Of a stretch of 64,000 bases of DNA, positions 1 through 10,328 are shown one piece after another. Each line of letters starts with the position of its first letter. Within the stretch, counting starts at the first letter, position 1. The notes beneath the pieces are model-generated. The model ran no database searches. It was not told where the DNA came from and was given only the letters and a program-made list of their open reading frames with translations. Origin of the DNA: Actinomycetes bacterium (GTDB lineage: Bacteria; Actinomycetota; Actinomycetes; Actinomycetales; Microbacteriaceae); assembly GCA_023436775.1 (NCBI GenBank), contig JAEZHW010000045.1, positions 16,049-80,048 on the forward strand, in the 5' to 3' direction. The translations under genes were made by a program, and so were the position numbers.

Positions 1-2355
1 GTCCGGCAGCGTGCGAGTGTCGTCGCCACGCTTGAGGTAGGGGCCGTAGCGACCGTTCTGCGCAGTGATTTCGACGCCCGACTCGGGGTCGACGCCGACC
101 ACGCGCGGCAGGTCAAGCAGCTTCACCGCGGTGTCCAGGTCGACGGTCTCGACGCTCATCGACTTGAACAGGCTGGCGGTGCGGGGCTTTGCGGCCGCCT
201 TCTTGGTCTTCTTCTTCGCGCCGTCCTCGGCCGCAGCTTCCGGCTCTTCCGGCTCGATCTCGGTCACGTAGGGGCCGAAGCGGCCGTCGCGGACGGCGAT
301 CTCCTTGCCCGAGACCGGGTGCACACCCAGGATACGGTCGCCAGCGACGGGCGCGTCGGCGAGTTCGCGGGCCTTCTCGGGAGTGAGTTCGTCCGGGGCC
401 AGGTCGCGCGGCACGTTCACGCGGCGCGGGTCGCCCTCGGGCTCGGCGACCTCCAGGTACGGGCCGTACTTACCGATGCGCAGGGTGATGTCGTCGCTGA
501 TGCGGATCGAGTTCACCTGGCGAGCATCAATCTCGCCGAGGTTGTCGACCACTTCGCGCAGGCCGCGGCGGTTGCCCCCACCAAAGTAGAAACCCTGCAG
601 CCACTTGACTCGGTCCTCTTCACCGGCGGCGATGCGGTCCAGGTCCTCTTCCATCGAGGCGGTGAAGTCGTATTCGACCAGGTCGTGGAAGTGCTCTTCC
701 AGCAGTCGCACGACTGAGAAGGCGATCCAATTCGGCACCAGGGTCTGGCCGCGCAACGTCACGTAGCCACGGTCGACGATGGTCGAGATGATAGCGGCGT
801 AGGTCGAGGGACGACCAATGCCGAGGTCTTCGAGCGCCTTGACGATGCTGGCCTCGGTGTAGCGCGGCGGCGGCGAGGTGCGGTGCGACTGCGGGGTGGC
901 CTGGTCGAGGGCGAGTTCCTGGCCCTCAGTGAGCACCGGCAGCTTGGCTTCCTTGTCGTTGGCCTGCTCGTTGCGCTCCTCATCCTTGCCCTCTTCATAG
1001 GCGGCGAGGAAGCCGCGGAAGGTGATGACGGTGCCCGAGGCGCCGAATTCTGCAGTGGCGCCGTCAGCAGTGGTCGCCTCAATGGTGACCGAGGCGGTCT
1101 GGCCCTTGGCGTCGGCCATCTGGGATGCGATGGTCCGCTTCCAGATCAGGTCGTAGAGCTTCCACTCGTTGCCACGCAGTACGCCGAGCAGTTCGGTCGG
1201 GGTGCGGAAGGTGTCACCGGCGGGGCGAATCGCCTCGTGGGCTTCCTGGGCGCCCTTGGCCTTGGAGGCGTACACGCGCGGCGAGGCCGGCACCGAGTCG
1301 GCGCCGTACAGTTCCGCCGCCTGCTTGCGGGCCGCTGCGACCGCCTGCTGCGACAGTGCGGTCGAGTCGGTACGCATATAGGTGATGTACCCGTTCTCGT
1401 ACAGCGACTGCGCGACGCTCATCGCCTGGCGAGCCGAGAAGCGCAGCTTGCGGGCCGCTTCCTGCTGCAGGGTCGAGGTGATGAAGGGGGCGGCCGGACG
1501 GCGGGTGTACGGCTTCGTCTCGAGGTTCGTGACCTTGATGCTGGTCTCGGGCTGCTGCAGGGCTTCGACCAGCGCGGTCGCGCTCGCCTCGGTGAGGATG
1601 GTGGCCTTGCCGGTGAGGCGGCCATGGTCGTCGAAGTCGCGGCCGGTGGCGATCTTCTCGAAGTTCAACTTCTGCAGCTTGGCCTCGAACAACTGACCAG
1701 TGCCAGTGGCGGTCTTCGGCGCGAGCACGGCCGAGACGTCCCAGTATTCGGCGGCGACGAAGGCCAGCCGTTCCCGCTCGCGGTCCACAACCAGGCGGGT
1801 AGCCGCCGACTGTACGCGGCCCGCGGACAGGCCGGGACCCACCTTGCGCCAGAGCACCGGCGAGACCTCGTAGCCGTAGAGCCGGTCGAGGATGCGGCGG
1901 GTTTCCTGCGCGTCGACGAGGGCTTCGTCGATGCTGCGGGTGTTCTGCTTGGCGCGCTCGATAGCTTCCTTGGTGATTTCGTGGAAGACCATGCGCTGCA
2001 CGGGCACCTTGGGCTTGAGCACCTGCAGCAGGTGCCAGGCGATGGCCTCCCCTTCGCGGTCCTCATCAGTGGCGAGGTAGAGCTCGTCGGCATCGGCGAG
2101 CGCGCGCTTGAGTTCGGTGACGGTCTTCTTCTTCTCTGGACTGACCTCGTAGTACGGCTCGAAGCCGTTGTCGACGTCGACGGAGAACTTGCCGAGCGGG
2201 CCCTTCTTCAGCTCCGGGGGCAGCGACTTGGGGTCGATCAGGTCTCGGACGTGCCCCACCGATGCAAGCACCTCGAAGCCGTCGCCAAGGTACTGGGCGA
2301 TCGTCTTTGCCTTCGCCGGGGACTCGACGATGACGAGCTTCTTGCTGCCGGACAC
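1..2355 (-). CDS. topA: DNA topoisomerase I (type IA), C-terminus cut by window edge
   Basis: Relaxes negative supercoils by transient single-strand cleavage. The first 785 residues are in the window; the C-terminal repeats continue beyond position 1. The Toprim motif IVESPAKAKTI is near residues 8-18, and the catalytic tyrosine lies in ITYMRTDS (Tyr326, codon at 1380-1378). The left edge still codes for GRYGPYLKRG-type repeats typical of actinobacterial TopA C-terminal domains. The GTG start at 2355 is chosen because it directly precedes SGSKKLVIVESPAKAK and has AGGA eight bases upstream. The gene is last in a minus-strand run behind the tad cluster but has its own promoter-like sequence. 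The family assignment is certain; only the missing end is unknown. Confidence 0.97.
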   Translation of the reverse strand, partial: MSGSKKLVIVESPAKAKTIAQYLGDGFEVLASVGHVRDLIDPKSLPPELKKGPLGKFSVDVDNGFEPYYEVSPEKKKTVTELKRALADADELYLATDEDREGEAIAWHLLQVLKPKVPVQRMVFHEITKEAIERAKQNTRSIDEALVDAQETRRILDRLYGYEVSPVLWRKVGPGLSAGRVQSAATRLVVDRERERLAFVAAEYWDVSAVLAPKTATGTGQLFEAKLQKLNFEKIATGRDFDDHGRLTGKATILTEASATALVEALQQPETSIKVTNLETKPYTRRPAAPFITSTLQQEAARKLRFSARQAMSVAQSLYENGYITYMRTDSTALSQQAVAAARKQAAELYGADSVPASPRVYASKAKGAQEAHEAIRPAGDTFRTPTELLGVLRGNEWKLYDLIWKRTIASQMADAKGQTASVTIEATTADGATAEFGASGTVITFRGFLAAYEEGKDEERNEQANDKEAKLPVLTEGQELALDQATPQSHRTSPPPRYTEASIVKALEDLGIGRPSTYAAIISTIVDRGYVTLRGQTLVPNWIAFSVVRLLEEHFHDLVEYDFTASMEEDLDRIAAGEEDRVKWLQGFYFGGGNRRGLREVVDNLGEIDARQVNSIRISDDITLRIGKYGPYLEVAEPEGDPRRVNVPRDLAPDELTPEKARELADAPVAGDRILGVHPVSGKEIAVRDGRFGPYVTEIEPEEPEAAAEDGAKKKTKKAAAKPRTASLFKSMSVETVDLDTAVKLLDLPRVVGVDPESGVEITAQNGRYGPYLKRGDDTRTLPD

Positions 2356-2500
2356 ACTGATTCCTGTCGTTGCTGGTTCGGGCGCTTCGCGTCCGAGAGG
2401 GTGGTGCAGCCGCCCGAGTGGGTGACCCGTGAACGGCTCCAGCACCGCTGAGTCAAGCTGCGGCGACGGCTGATCTTGCACTGCCGTCCGCCGTGCTCAC

Positions 2501-2529
2501 TGTATACGACGCATGCCTGGAATATGCAA
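2501..2529 (-). promoter_or_regulatory. Putative topA promoter (-35 TTGCAT, -10 TATACA)
   Basis: On the minus strand TTGCAT (2529-2524) is followed after exactly 17 bases by TATACA (2506-2501). This is a good sigma-70-like pair about 145 bases upstream of the topA GTG. It lies in the 217-base gap between topA and the last tad gene, where no other gene is seen. This is a pattern match only. Confidence 0.5.
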
Positions 2530-2572
2530 GCAACAACGTGCAGCGGACCCTCGGCGTTTCTCGGGCGCTCGG

Positions 2573-2914
2573 TCACCGGTCGCCTTCCTGCATTGGCGGT
2601 CCAGCCCTGGACCGTGCTTCGGCGAGGCCGTGCCAGGCGGGCACCGCCACCTCGACCAGCACGTCGAAGTCCTGGATCCGGCAGGACTGCAGCCGTGCGC
2701 CGTTCGTGGTCGCAACCCGGTCTGCGATCGCGCACGGCAGTCCTGGCGAGATGCCCCGCAGCACGTCGGCCGCGGCGAGCGCCGCCGCGTCCGCCGCCTG
2801 CGCGGCGGTGGCGCGGTCCCGCACGATCCCGGTGCCGACCGCGAGCGCAACCGCCACCGTCACTGCCGCCAGCAGCAGGGCAATCCCGATCGTGGTGCTC
2901 CCGCGGTCCCGCAT
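2573..2914 (-). CDS. TadE-like helicase/secretion-neighbourhood protein
   Basis: Small membrane-anchored protein of the actinobacterial tad cluster (113 residues from the ATG at 2914; a GTG lies one codon upstream). It begins MRDRGSTTIGIALLLAAVTVAVALA-like, i.e. a short basic segment, the TadE-type GS-T motif and one transmembrane helix. This is followed by the RATAAQAADAAALAAAD pattern seen in the TadE-like family that sits beside secretion NTPases and helicases. It overlaps the stop of the upstream TadE gene (TGATG), so translation is probably coupled. Role by family: pseudopilin-like envelope component; substrate unknown. Confidence 0.8.
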   Translation of the reverse strand: MRDRGSTTIGIALLLAAVTVAVALAVGTGIVRDRATAAQAADAAALAAADVLRGISPGLPCAIADRVATTNGARLQSCRIQDFDVLVEVAVPAWHGLAEARSRAGPPMQEGDR

Positions 2915-3294
2915 CACAGGCCTCCTGGCAGCGCGCAGCCCCGCGCCTCGAGTCGGACCGGGACGAGGCCGAGCACTCGACGGTCCTGACTGAGGTGCAC
3001 GCAGTGCAGGCCATCGCGGCGTTCGGTACGCACGTGCAGGGTCGTTGCACCGGGGACGGCCCCGATCGCTCGTTGGGCGGACTCGCCACGGGCCTGGAGC
3101 CTGGCCGCGAGTGCAGCGGCGTCCTGGAGTTGTGTACGGGCCGCGCCCAGCACGGCGACCTGCAGGATGACGGTGAGCAGCACGATCACGCTCGGCACGA
3201 TCAGCGCCAGTTCGGCGGTGACGCTGCCGCGGTCGCCCTGGGGGCGTGTCGCCGCACCCCGCCGTCCCTTCAGGCCCAACCCACTGCCAGACAC
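2914..3294 (-). CDS. TadE family pilus minor pilin
   Basis: 126-residue protein with an N-terminal basic stretch, the TadE signature GSVTAELALIVPSV at about residues 23-36 and one hydrophobic helix, then a soluble domain with two Cys (DGLHCVHL and EARGCALP). TadE-type proteins are minor pilins processed by prepilin peptidases; the Glu after the TA in GSVTAE matches the expected +5 position. The GTG start at 3294 lies five bases after the DUF4244 gene stop, and the end overlaps the next gene, so it is a middle member of the tad operon. Confidence 0.85.
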   Translation of the reverse strand: MSGSGLGLKGRRGAATRPQGDRGSVTAELALIVPSVIVLLTVILQVAVLGAARTQLQDAAALAARLQARGESAQRAIGAVPGATTLHVRTERRDGLHCVHLSQDRRVLGLVPVRLEARGCALPGGL

Positions 3295-3299
3295 GTGAT

Positions 3300-3560
3300 T
3301 CAGCCTTGCCCGAAGGCCTGCGTGATCACGCCCAAGATGAGTTCGCGCACCGCGTCGCTGCGCAGGATCACCACCAGCAGGCCAGCCAGGCCCACCGCCG
3401 CGAGCGTGGCAATCGCATATTCGGCGGTGATGGCGCCCCGATCGTCACGGGACAGCCTCGCGGCGGACCGCCTCGCCGCCGATCGCTGCGCGGTTGCGGC
3501 CCGCGCTGTCGACGCCCCCGCCGACACCGACGCGCCCGCCTTGACTCGAATCTCGTGCAT
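3300..3560 (-). CDS. DUF4244 Flp-like pilin protein
   Basis: 86-residue protein. The start is set at the ATG (3560) with AGAAAGGGG eight to nine bases upstream; the longer open frame upstream overlaps tadC and has no ribosome site. The C-terminal half reads DDRGAITAEYAIATLAAVGLAGLL, a Flp/TadE-like cleavage region (G|xxTAEY) followed by one transmembrane helix, ending in a short tail. DUF4244 proteins occupy the Flp major-pilin position of actinobacterial tad loci, as here between the TadC-like membrane protein and TadE. It is probably the structural pilin. Confidence 0.82.
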   Translation of the reverse strand: MHEIRVKAGASVSAGASTARAATAQRSAARRSAARLSRDDRGAITAEYAIATLAAVGLAGLLVVILRSDAVRELILGVITQAFGQG

Positions 3561-3631
3561 CGTGTTCCCCTTTCTCTTGTCAGCGTGGCGAACCGGAGCC
3601 GCGCCCGAGCCCGAGCGCTGCACCCCGCGCA

Positions 3632-4516
3632 CTACCCGACGAGCCCCGTTGCTGTGGAGGAGAGCAATCCCAGCACCGCTGGAACCACCGTGAGCGCGAT
3701 GAAGGCTGGCAGCACGCAGATTCCGAGCGGCAACAGCAGGTGCACCCCGAGTCGGGCGACTCGTTCCCGGTCCCGGGCCACCACCTCGCGGCGCAGGCGG
3801 GTCGCCTCAGCCAGCAGTAACGGCCGCGCGCTGGCCCCCGCGGCCTCGGCCAAGGCGAGGGTGTCGAGCAATGCCGCGTCGTCCCAGGCCGCGTCCCTGG
3901 CCGCCAGACGGGCGCGGCGCACGGCCGCGCCCGGATCGAGTCCGCCAGCCAAACCGATCGCGGTGAGGACCAGCGGCAGGCCAGGCACCACCTCATCCGG
4001 CTGCGCCGTACGCACCAATCGGCGCATCCACCGCTGGGCGGCCCAGAGCAGACCGCCGGCCACCCCCAGGCAGACCCAGCCGGCGACAGTGCCAATGAGC
4101 ACGGTCCAGACGGGAATGTCGAGCGCGCTGCACAGCAGAAGTCCGACCAGGGGCATCAGCAGCACCAGCCGCGCACTCGCCATCGGCCCGGCCAGCGCCG
4201 CACGCACCTCCCGTTCGCGCTCAGCCTGCTCACGCAGGCACTCCGCGATCATGGCGAGGGCCCCATTGAGCCCGGCACCGGCCTGCTCGGCAACCTGCCA
4301 CACCGCCGCGAGCGCGTTCCACCCGGATGGCTCCGGGGCTTCTTCACGCAGCGTGCGCGGAATGTGATCCGACTCGGCGGCTGCCCTCAGGACCACCTGC
4401 ACCGCGCCGCGGCTGCGTCGCGCGACCAGCCGCAGCGCGGCCGTGGGTGCGACCCCCGCCTCGAGTACGACGCACAGTCGCTCGACTGCCGTGGCCACCT
4501 CGTCCGCCCCGCTCAT
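3632..4516 (-). CDS. TadB/TadC-like type II secretion F membrane protein (apparently fused)
   Basis: 294-residue inner-membrane platform protein of the tad system. It seems to contain two T2SSF-like halves. Residues about 1-140 have the helical ...LEAGVAPTAALRL... segment followed by a hydrophobic pair. Residues about 180-294 repeat the pattern (GLAGGLDPGAAVRRA ... LLLPLGICVLPAFIAL). In mycobacteria these halves are separate genes, so a fusion of TadB- and TadC-like parts is inferred. The ATG at 4516 overlaps the tadA stop as ATGA, which fixes the start and indicates coupling. It probably assembles with the tadA ATPase. Confidence 0.82.
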   Translation of the reverse strand: MSGADEVATAVERLCVVLEAGVAPTAALRLVARRSRGAVQVVLRAAAESDHIPRTLREEAPEPSGWNALAAVWQVAEQAGAGLNGALAMIAECLREQAEREREVRAALAGPMASARLVLLMPLVGLLLCSALDIPVWTVLIGTVAGWVCLGVAGGLLWAAQRWMRRLVRTAQPDEVVPGLPLVLTAIGLAGGLDPGAAVRRARLAARDAAWDDAALLDTLALAEAAGASARPLLLAEATRLRREVVARDRERVARLGVHLLLPLGICVLPAFIALTVVPAVLGLLSSTATGLVG

Positions 4517-5454
4517 TCGAAACCCCGCTCGACGTGCAATTCGCCACGAGCCCACCGCAGCCGCGCGACTTGGTCGACCCGCCGCCGCCCGTCACGGCCA
4601 CGCGCACTGTGGATTAGCAGGTCGAAGGCGGCCGCGGCCTGCATGCCCAGCGCCTCGGCGTTTAGGCCCGCCATCGCGCCGAGCGCCAACAGCCGCGCCG
4701 GCACATCCTCGAGCCGGTTCACGTGCATGGTCCCCGCGCTCCCGGCATGTCCGGTATTGAGTGCCGCCAGGAGTTCACGCAGTTCCGCCCCGCGACATTC
4801 GCCGAGCACGATCCGGTCCGGTCGCATCCGTAGCGCTTGACGCAGCAGTTGGGCGAGGTCAACGCCGCCGCGGCCTTCCAGATTTGGCTGCCGCGCCTCT
4901 AGGCCCACTACATGCGGGTGCGCAACCTGTAACTCGGCCACGTCCTCAATGGTGAGGATGCGCTGCTCAGACGGCACCTCGGCCAAGAGCGCCGACAACA
5001 GCGTGGTCTTGCCGCTGCCAGTGGCCCCGGTGATCAGCACGTTTCGGCGGGCGTGCACGGCGTCGACGAGCTGGCCGGCGAGTGCCGCCGACAGGCTGCC
5101 GCGATGCACCAGTTCCGCGAGCCCCAACGGCTCCGATGCCGGCAACCGAATGGACAGCAGCGTGCCCGCGGTGGAGACCGGCGGTAGTACCGCGTGCACG
5201 CGAATGCCGCCGGCGAGGCGCACATCCACGCACGGCGTCGCCTCATCCAGGTGCCGCCCACCCTGCGCAATCAGCCGGACCGCGAGCCGACGGACCATCG
5301 GCTCCCCCGGCGGCCGCCAATCATGCCGCCGTCCGAGCCCGTCGCCACCATCCACCCACAACTGCCCCGCCCCGTCGATGAGCAAGTCGGTCACGCCGGG
5401 CGCGCAGTACGGGGCGAGTTCTCCGAGCGCGGCGACATCAGGGCTGGTGTGCAT
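4513..5454 (-). CDS. TadA family secretion/pilus ATPase
   Basis: 313-residue cytoplasmic ATPase (VirB11/PulE superfamily) that powers Flp pilus assembly or secretion. Visible motifs are Walker A TGATGSGKTT, the Asp box LTIEDVAEL, the degenerate Walker B RIVLGECRGAE and the His box TGHAGSAGTMHVN. The N-terminal GELAPYCAPGVTDLLIDG part matches TadA proteins. The start is uncertain: the ATG at 5454 gives a normal N-terminus but no good ribosome site, and an in-frame ATG at 5502 is possible. First gene of the minus-strand tad cluster; the usual ssd-type septum-site gene upstream is absent here. Confidence 0.9.
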   Translation of the reverse strand: MHTSPDVAALGELAPYCAPGVTDLLIDGAGQLWVDGGDGLGRRHDWRPPGEPMVRRLAVRLIAQGGRHLDEATPCVDVRLAGGIRVHAVLPPVSTAGTLLSIRLPASEPLGLAELVHRGSLSAALAGQLVDAVHARRNVLITGATGSGKTTLLSALLAEVPSEQRILTIEDVAELQVAHPHVVGLEARQPNLEGRGGVDLAQLLRQALRMRPDRIVLGECRGAELRELLAALNTGHAGSAGTMHVNRLEDVPARLLALGAMAGLNAEALGMQAAAAFDLLIHSARGRDGRRRVDQVARLRWARGELHVERGFE

Positions 5455-5881
5455 GCGATCAGCGTTGCGCGCGGTGATGCTCCGCCACCGGCATCGCACC
5501 ATCAGGTGGACGAGTGGCTGCCGCGGCGGTGTGTGGACGCCTCGCCGTGACGTAACGAGGTCGTCGCCCTGACGGGCAGTTACGGCAGGAAAGGCCAGAA
5601 GGCTGGAAAGATATGCCGCACAAAAGAGGGGCGGCATCCATTGGGGGGAAATGGATGCCGCCACAGTCACAGTGGATTGGGGGGAATCACTGCCGTGACT
5701 GTTCGAACGCGAAGTTCGAATGCATTAACCATAGCGCATTTGGGTGGCACGCAACGCTGAGAGTTCGTTGAGTACGCACCAGGGTTTCCCCACAAAGTAC
5801 AGTGTGTTTTCGGGGATTCCACGCGCGAGGAGGCGCAAGGAGCCACCGCCGACACCAGCCCATCGCAAAGGAGCGAACCGC
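5455..5881. other. Divergent intergenic region between tadA and acs
   Basis: 427 bases with no convincing gene. It holds a perfect 13-base-pair inverted repeat (annotated separately), two copies of ATTGGGGGGAA (5640-5650 and 5675-5685), and a paired TTCGAA motif (TTCGAA, seven bases, TTCGAA) near 5703-5721. The TTGGGGGGAA copies look like ribosome sites; the first is directly followed by an ATG opening a 15-codon frame (5651-5698) of unknown relevance. Promoters for acs and tadA presumably lie here. Confidence 0.5.
5630..5662. repeat. Perfect 13-bp inverted repeat with a G-rich loop
   Basis: GGCGGCATCCATT (5630-5642) pairs perfectly with AATGGATGCCGCC (5650-5662), leaving a seven-base loop of six G and one A. 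No T-run follows on either strand, so a simple terminator is not supported. The G-rich loop is a strong ribosome-site-like sequence followed by ATG inside the right arm, so the hairpin could mask a start codon. Confidence 0.6.
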
Positions 5882-7867
<1,986 letters not shown>

Positions 7868-7914
7868 TCCCCACCCCAAGAAACGAAACGGCATAACCCG
7901 GCGGGCGGCTCCGA

Positions 7915-9495
7915 TCAAGTGAGCGCTTCGTCCGAGATCAAGCCAATAGCCTGGTTTTCTTTGGCCTCGGTATCACTGGCAAACGCACCGTCGTCGAGGT
8001 TGAAAGTTGCTTTCGACTTGTCGAAAGGTCGCATCTTTCCGTCCTTCCCCGGCTCCCGATTTGCCATCCGGAACGCAGGAGAGTATCTCAACCAAGATAC
8101 GCCGACGAAGTTTTCTGCTATCAAGCGCCGTCCCTGGTGGACGCGATCCACGGAAACCGAGTCAAGGTACATTTCGCTCGCCAGCGACTTTGGGTAGGGA
8201 TCAACAAAGATGACCCGTTCGATTCCCGCAGAAATGATCAACTTCATACACATGTGACATGGAAATGCCGTCGTGTATAGATATGCTCCCCTCACCGCAA
8301 CGCCCAACCTCGCGCTGGCCATCAATGCAGCCATTTCAGCGTGAACTACACGGCCGAACTCGATGAGTGATGCCAGACGCGTACCTTTGAAAGGGCCCTC
8401 TTTGTCTAGGAAGGCCTCGAGAATCCTTGTTTCGTCAATCGGGATGTCCCCGTCGCCTGTCATGACTTTCTTCATGACTGCGAGAGCCTCAGTGAGCGTT
8501 TGCTGGATCCTCACCTTGTTGTAGTCCTCGCCTCGAATGAAATCCCGCTCGTCTGGGTCGTCGCCAACCCAGTACTCGCCGCCCCCAAATTTGGGCACTT
8601 CATTCGCGCCAGTCGCGAGGATCTCACCCGTCGGCAAAGCAATCACTGCACCGACTTGACGTCCGGCGTCAGACGATCGCAATGCTGCACCGTGTGCATG
8701 AAACATTGCGACTTCGTCTCTTGTGGGAGTCACGAAAGGTTGGCCAAAGAGAAGTGACGCTAGCCGTTCGACGTCTTGCTTGACCATCGCGATGGAATGC
8801 ATGTCGAGGAAGTAGTCCGACATTGGGAACACGTCCCTGACTTGCTGGCCGTACGGGTCGTCCTCCTTCAAGTCACGCTCAAATAATTCTGCAACCTGTG
8901 CATCGACGCCTGTCGACGCAGGATCGTGCGAAACAATGTCTCTGCGGAGCTTCGAGTGCCGCTGGACACTTGGTTGATGCACACCCAGTAACACAAAGCG
9001 GCGGCCGTACACGTATCGGAGCAAGTCAACTTCTGCGGTGTGATTAAGCGTACGCAGAATCCAGACGCGTCGACGGTGACCCTCGCTTTCCATCTGCTTA
9101 CGCTGTTCTCGAATAACTTGGATGGCCTTAGCTGCCAAGGCAGCGCCATCCTTGTGATCCCTACGGAATCGATTGCCATAGGTAATCAGTTCGGCCGGTG
9201 ATAGAGCCTTGCCCCCTCCAGGCCCATCGCAGATCAACTTGCTAATTCGTATCTCGTTTGCCAGGTAGTTGTACTCGCGGACTACATCCTGGATGGCCGC
9301 CGTCACCCGCGCCATGTCGGTGCCGAGAGGGCCCACAAGTCCTATGACAATCTCAGCATGAGCCCGATTGAGGTCGTACGCTGTGGCCCCGTAGAAAGGT
9401 GCGCTTCTTTCAGCCGACTCCACGGTATCGGCCGGAGTTGCTTGCTCTCTGGTCAACTCACCCGATGTTCGCGCATTTGCTACTTTTCCCGCCAC
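7915..9495 (-). CDS. Anti-phage dCTP/dCMP deaminase (two-domain)
   Basis: 526 residues. The N-terminal half is a degenerate P-loop kinase-like domain (IVIGLVGPLGTDM, residues 50-61; no Walker Lys). The C-terminal half is a zinc-dependent cytidine/deoxycytidylate deaminase with the HAE motif at 385-387 and PCxxC at 412-416 (Cys413, Cys416). This layout is that of the antiviral dCTP/dCMP deaminases that deplete deoxycytidine nucleotides during phage infection. The GTG start at 9495 follows GGGGGGATCCA. GC content is visibly lower than in the core neighbours acs and ridA, and A/T-rich codons are common, which suggests horizontal acquisition. It stands alone. The family is well supported; the antiviral role is inferred. 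Confidence 0.88.
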   Translation of the reverse strand: MAGKVANARTSGELTREQATPADTVESAERSAPFYGATAYDLNRAHAEIVIGLVGPLGTDMARVTAAIQDVVREYNYLANEIRISKLICDGPGGGKALSPAELITYGNRFRRDHKDGAALAAKAIQVIREQRKQMESEGHRRRVWILRTLNHTAEVDLLRYVYGRRFVLLGVHQPSVQRHSKLRRDIVSHDPASTGVDAQVAELFERDLKEDDPYGQQVRDVFPMSDYFLDMHSIAMVKQDVERLASLLFGQPFVTPTRDEVAMFHAHGAALRSSDAGRQVGAVIALPTGEILATGANEVPKFGGGEYWVGDDPDERDFIRGEDYNKVRIQQTLTEALAVMKKVMTGDGDIPIDETRILEAFLDKEGPFKGTRLASLIEFGRVVHAEMAALMASARLGVAVRGAYLYTTAFPCHMCMKLIISAGIERVIFVDPYPKSLASEMYLDSVSVDRVHQGRRLIAENFVGVSWLRYSPAFRMANREPGKDGKMRPFDKSKATFNLDDGAFASDTEAKENQAIGLISDEALT

Positions 9496-9587
9496 TGGAT
9501 CCCCCCGGAAACTAAGTCGAACTCCGACCTATTTACCAGTTATTAACGTCAGGGAGTTAGTGGTAATCACCCGATTCAATCGACAGC

Positions 9588-9616
9588 GAGGGAGCGCCCC
9601 ACCGGGGCGCTCCCTC
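9588..9616 (-). terminator. Strong hairpin downstream of ridA
   Basis: GAGGGAGCGCCCC (9588-9600) pairs perfectly with GGGGCGCTCCCTC (9604-9616) around a three-base loop. It sits 17 bases after the ridA stop on the minus strand and separates ridA from the deaminase gene. There is no long U-tract, as is common in actinobacteria. Confidence 0.75.
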
Positions 9617-9632
9617 TCCGTCCGTGGTCGAG

Positions 9633-10103
9633 TTACTCGAACTCGAGCACCAACTCCACCTCGACCGGGGCATCCAGCGGCAGGACCGCGACGCCGACGG
9701 CCGAGCGGGCGTGCTGGCCCGCGTCCTCGAAGATCTCGGCCAGCGTCTCGCTGGCGCCGTTGATCACCATTGGCTGGCCGGTGAAGTCCGGGGCCGAGGC
9801 GACGAAGCCGGTCACCTTGACCACGCGCACGACGCGGTCCAGGTCACCAATCACGCTCTTGGCAGCGGCCAGCGCATTCAGCACGCACAGGCGGGCGTAC
9901 TGCTTTGCCTTGTCGGGCGACACCAGGCCCGGGCCATCGCCCACCTTGCCGGTCTCGGGCAGGCCGCCGTCAATAAACGGCAACTGACCCGAGGTGAACA
10001 CCAGCCGACCAGACGCGACGGCTGGCACATAGGCTGCCACCGGCTTGGCGACGTCAGGAATCTCAATTCCAAGTTCGGCCAGGCGAACATCCAACTGCGA
10101 CAT
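9633..10103 (-). CDS. ridA: RidA family protein (YjgF/YER057c/UK114)
   Basis: 156 residues, nearer to the longer actinobacterial branch of the family than to the 130-residue E. coli RidA. RidA proteins hydrolyse reactive enamine/imine intermediates. The core reads SGRLVFTSGQLPFIDG near the N-terminus and ends with the PLDAPVEVELVLEFE strand; the catalytic Arg of the archetype is not obvious in this branch, so activity may differ. The ATG at 10103 overlaps the preceding small gene's TAA (TAATG) and has AAGGAGG nine bases upstream. The gene pair and its place before a PASTA PBP match the order in other actinobacteria. Confidence 0.85.
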   Translation of the reverse strand: MSQLDVRLAELGIEIPDVAKPVAAYVPAVASGRLVFTSGQLPFIDGGLPETGKVGDGPGLVSPDKAKQYARLCVLNALAAAKSVIGDLDRVVRVVKVTGFVASAPDFTGQPMVINGASETLAEIFEDAGQHARSAVGVAVLPLDAPVEVELVLEFE

Positions 10104-10276
10104 TAGGCGGACGCCTCCTTCTCTGCCCCCACGGGACGCTTCATATATGCGACGAGGCCACCCTCGGGTCCGGTAACGATTTGGACAAGTTCCCAGCCCT
10201 GAGCGCCCCAATTATTGAGGATCGCGGTGGTGTTATGGATCAACAACGGCGTGGTGATGTACTCCCACTGATGCAT
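10103..10276 (-). CDS. Small DUF4177 family protein
   Basis: 57-residue protein starting MHQWEYITTPLLIHNTT, containing NNWGAQGWELVQIVTG and ending in a Lys/Glu-rich tail. The WEY...LNxWGxxGWELV pattern is the DUF4177 signature. The stop overlaps the ridA start by one base, so the two are co-translated. A conserved companion of ridA in actinobacteria; function unknown. The ATG at 10276 precedes the first DUF4177 residues. Confidence 0.85.
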   Translation of the reverse strand: MHQWEYITTPLLIHNTTAILNNWGAQGWELVQIVTGPEGGLVAYMKRPVGAEKEASA

Positions 10277-10328
10277 TTCGGGGGTTCCATTCAGCAGATT
10301 GAGGGCGCAGAGTCGCTACCCTGAGTCT

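Noticed and set aside
883..2451. 522-codon open frame on the plus strand
   Set aside because: It is the shadow of topA; codon pattern and motifs lie on the minus strand.
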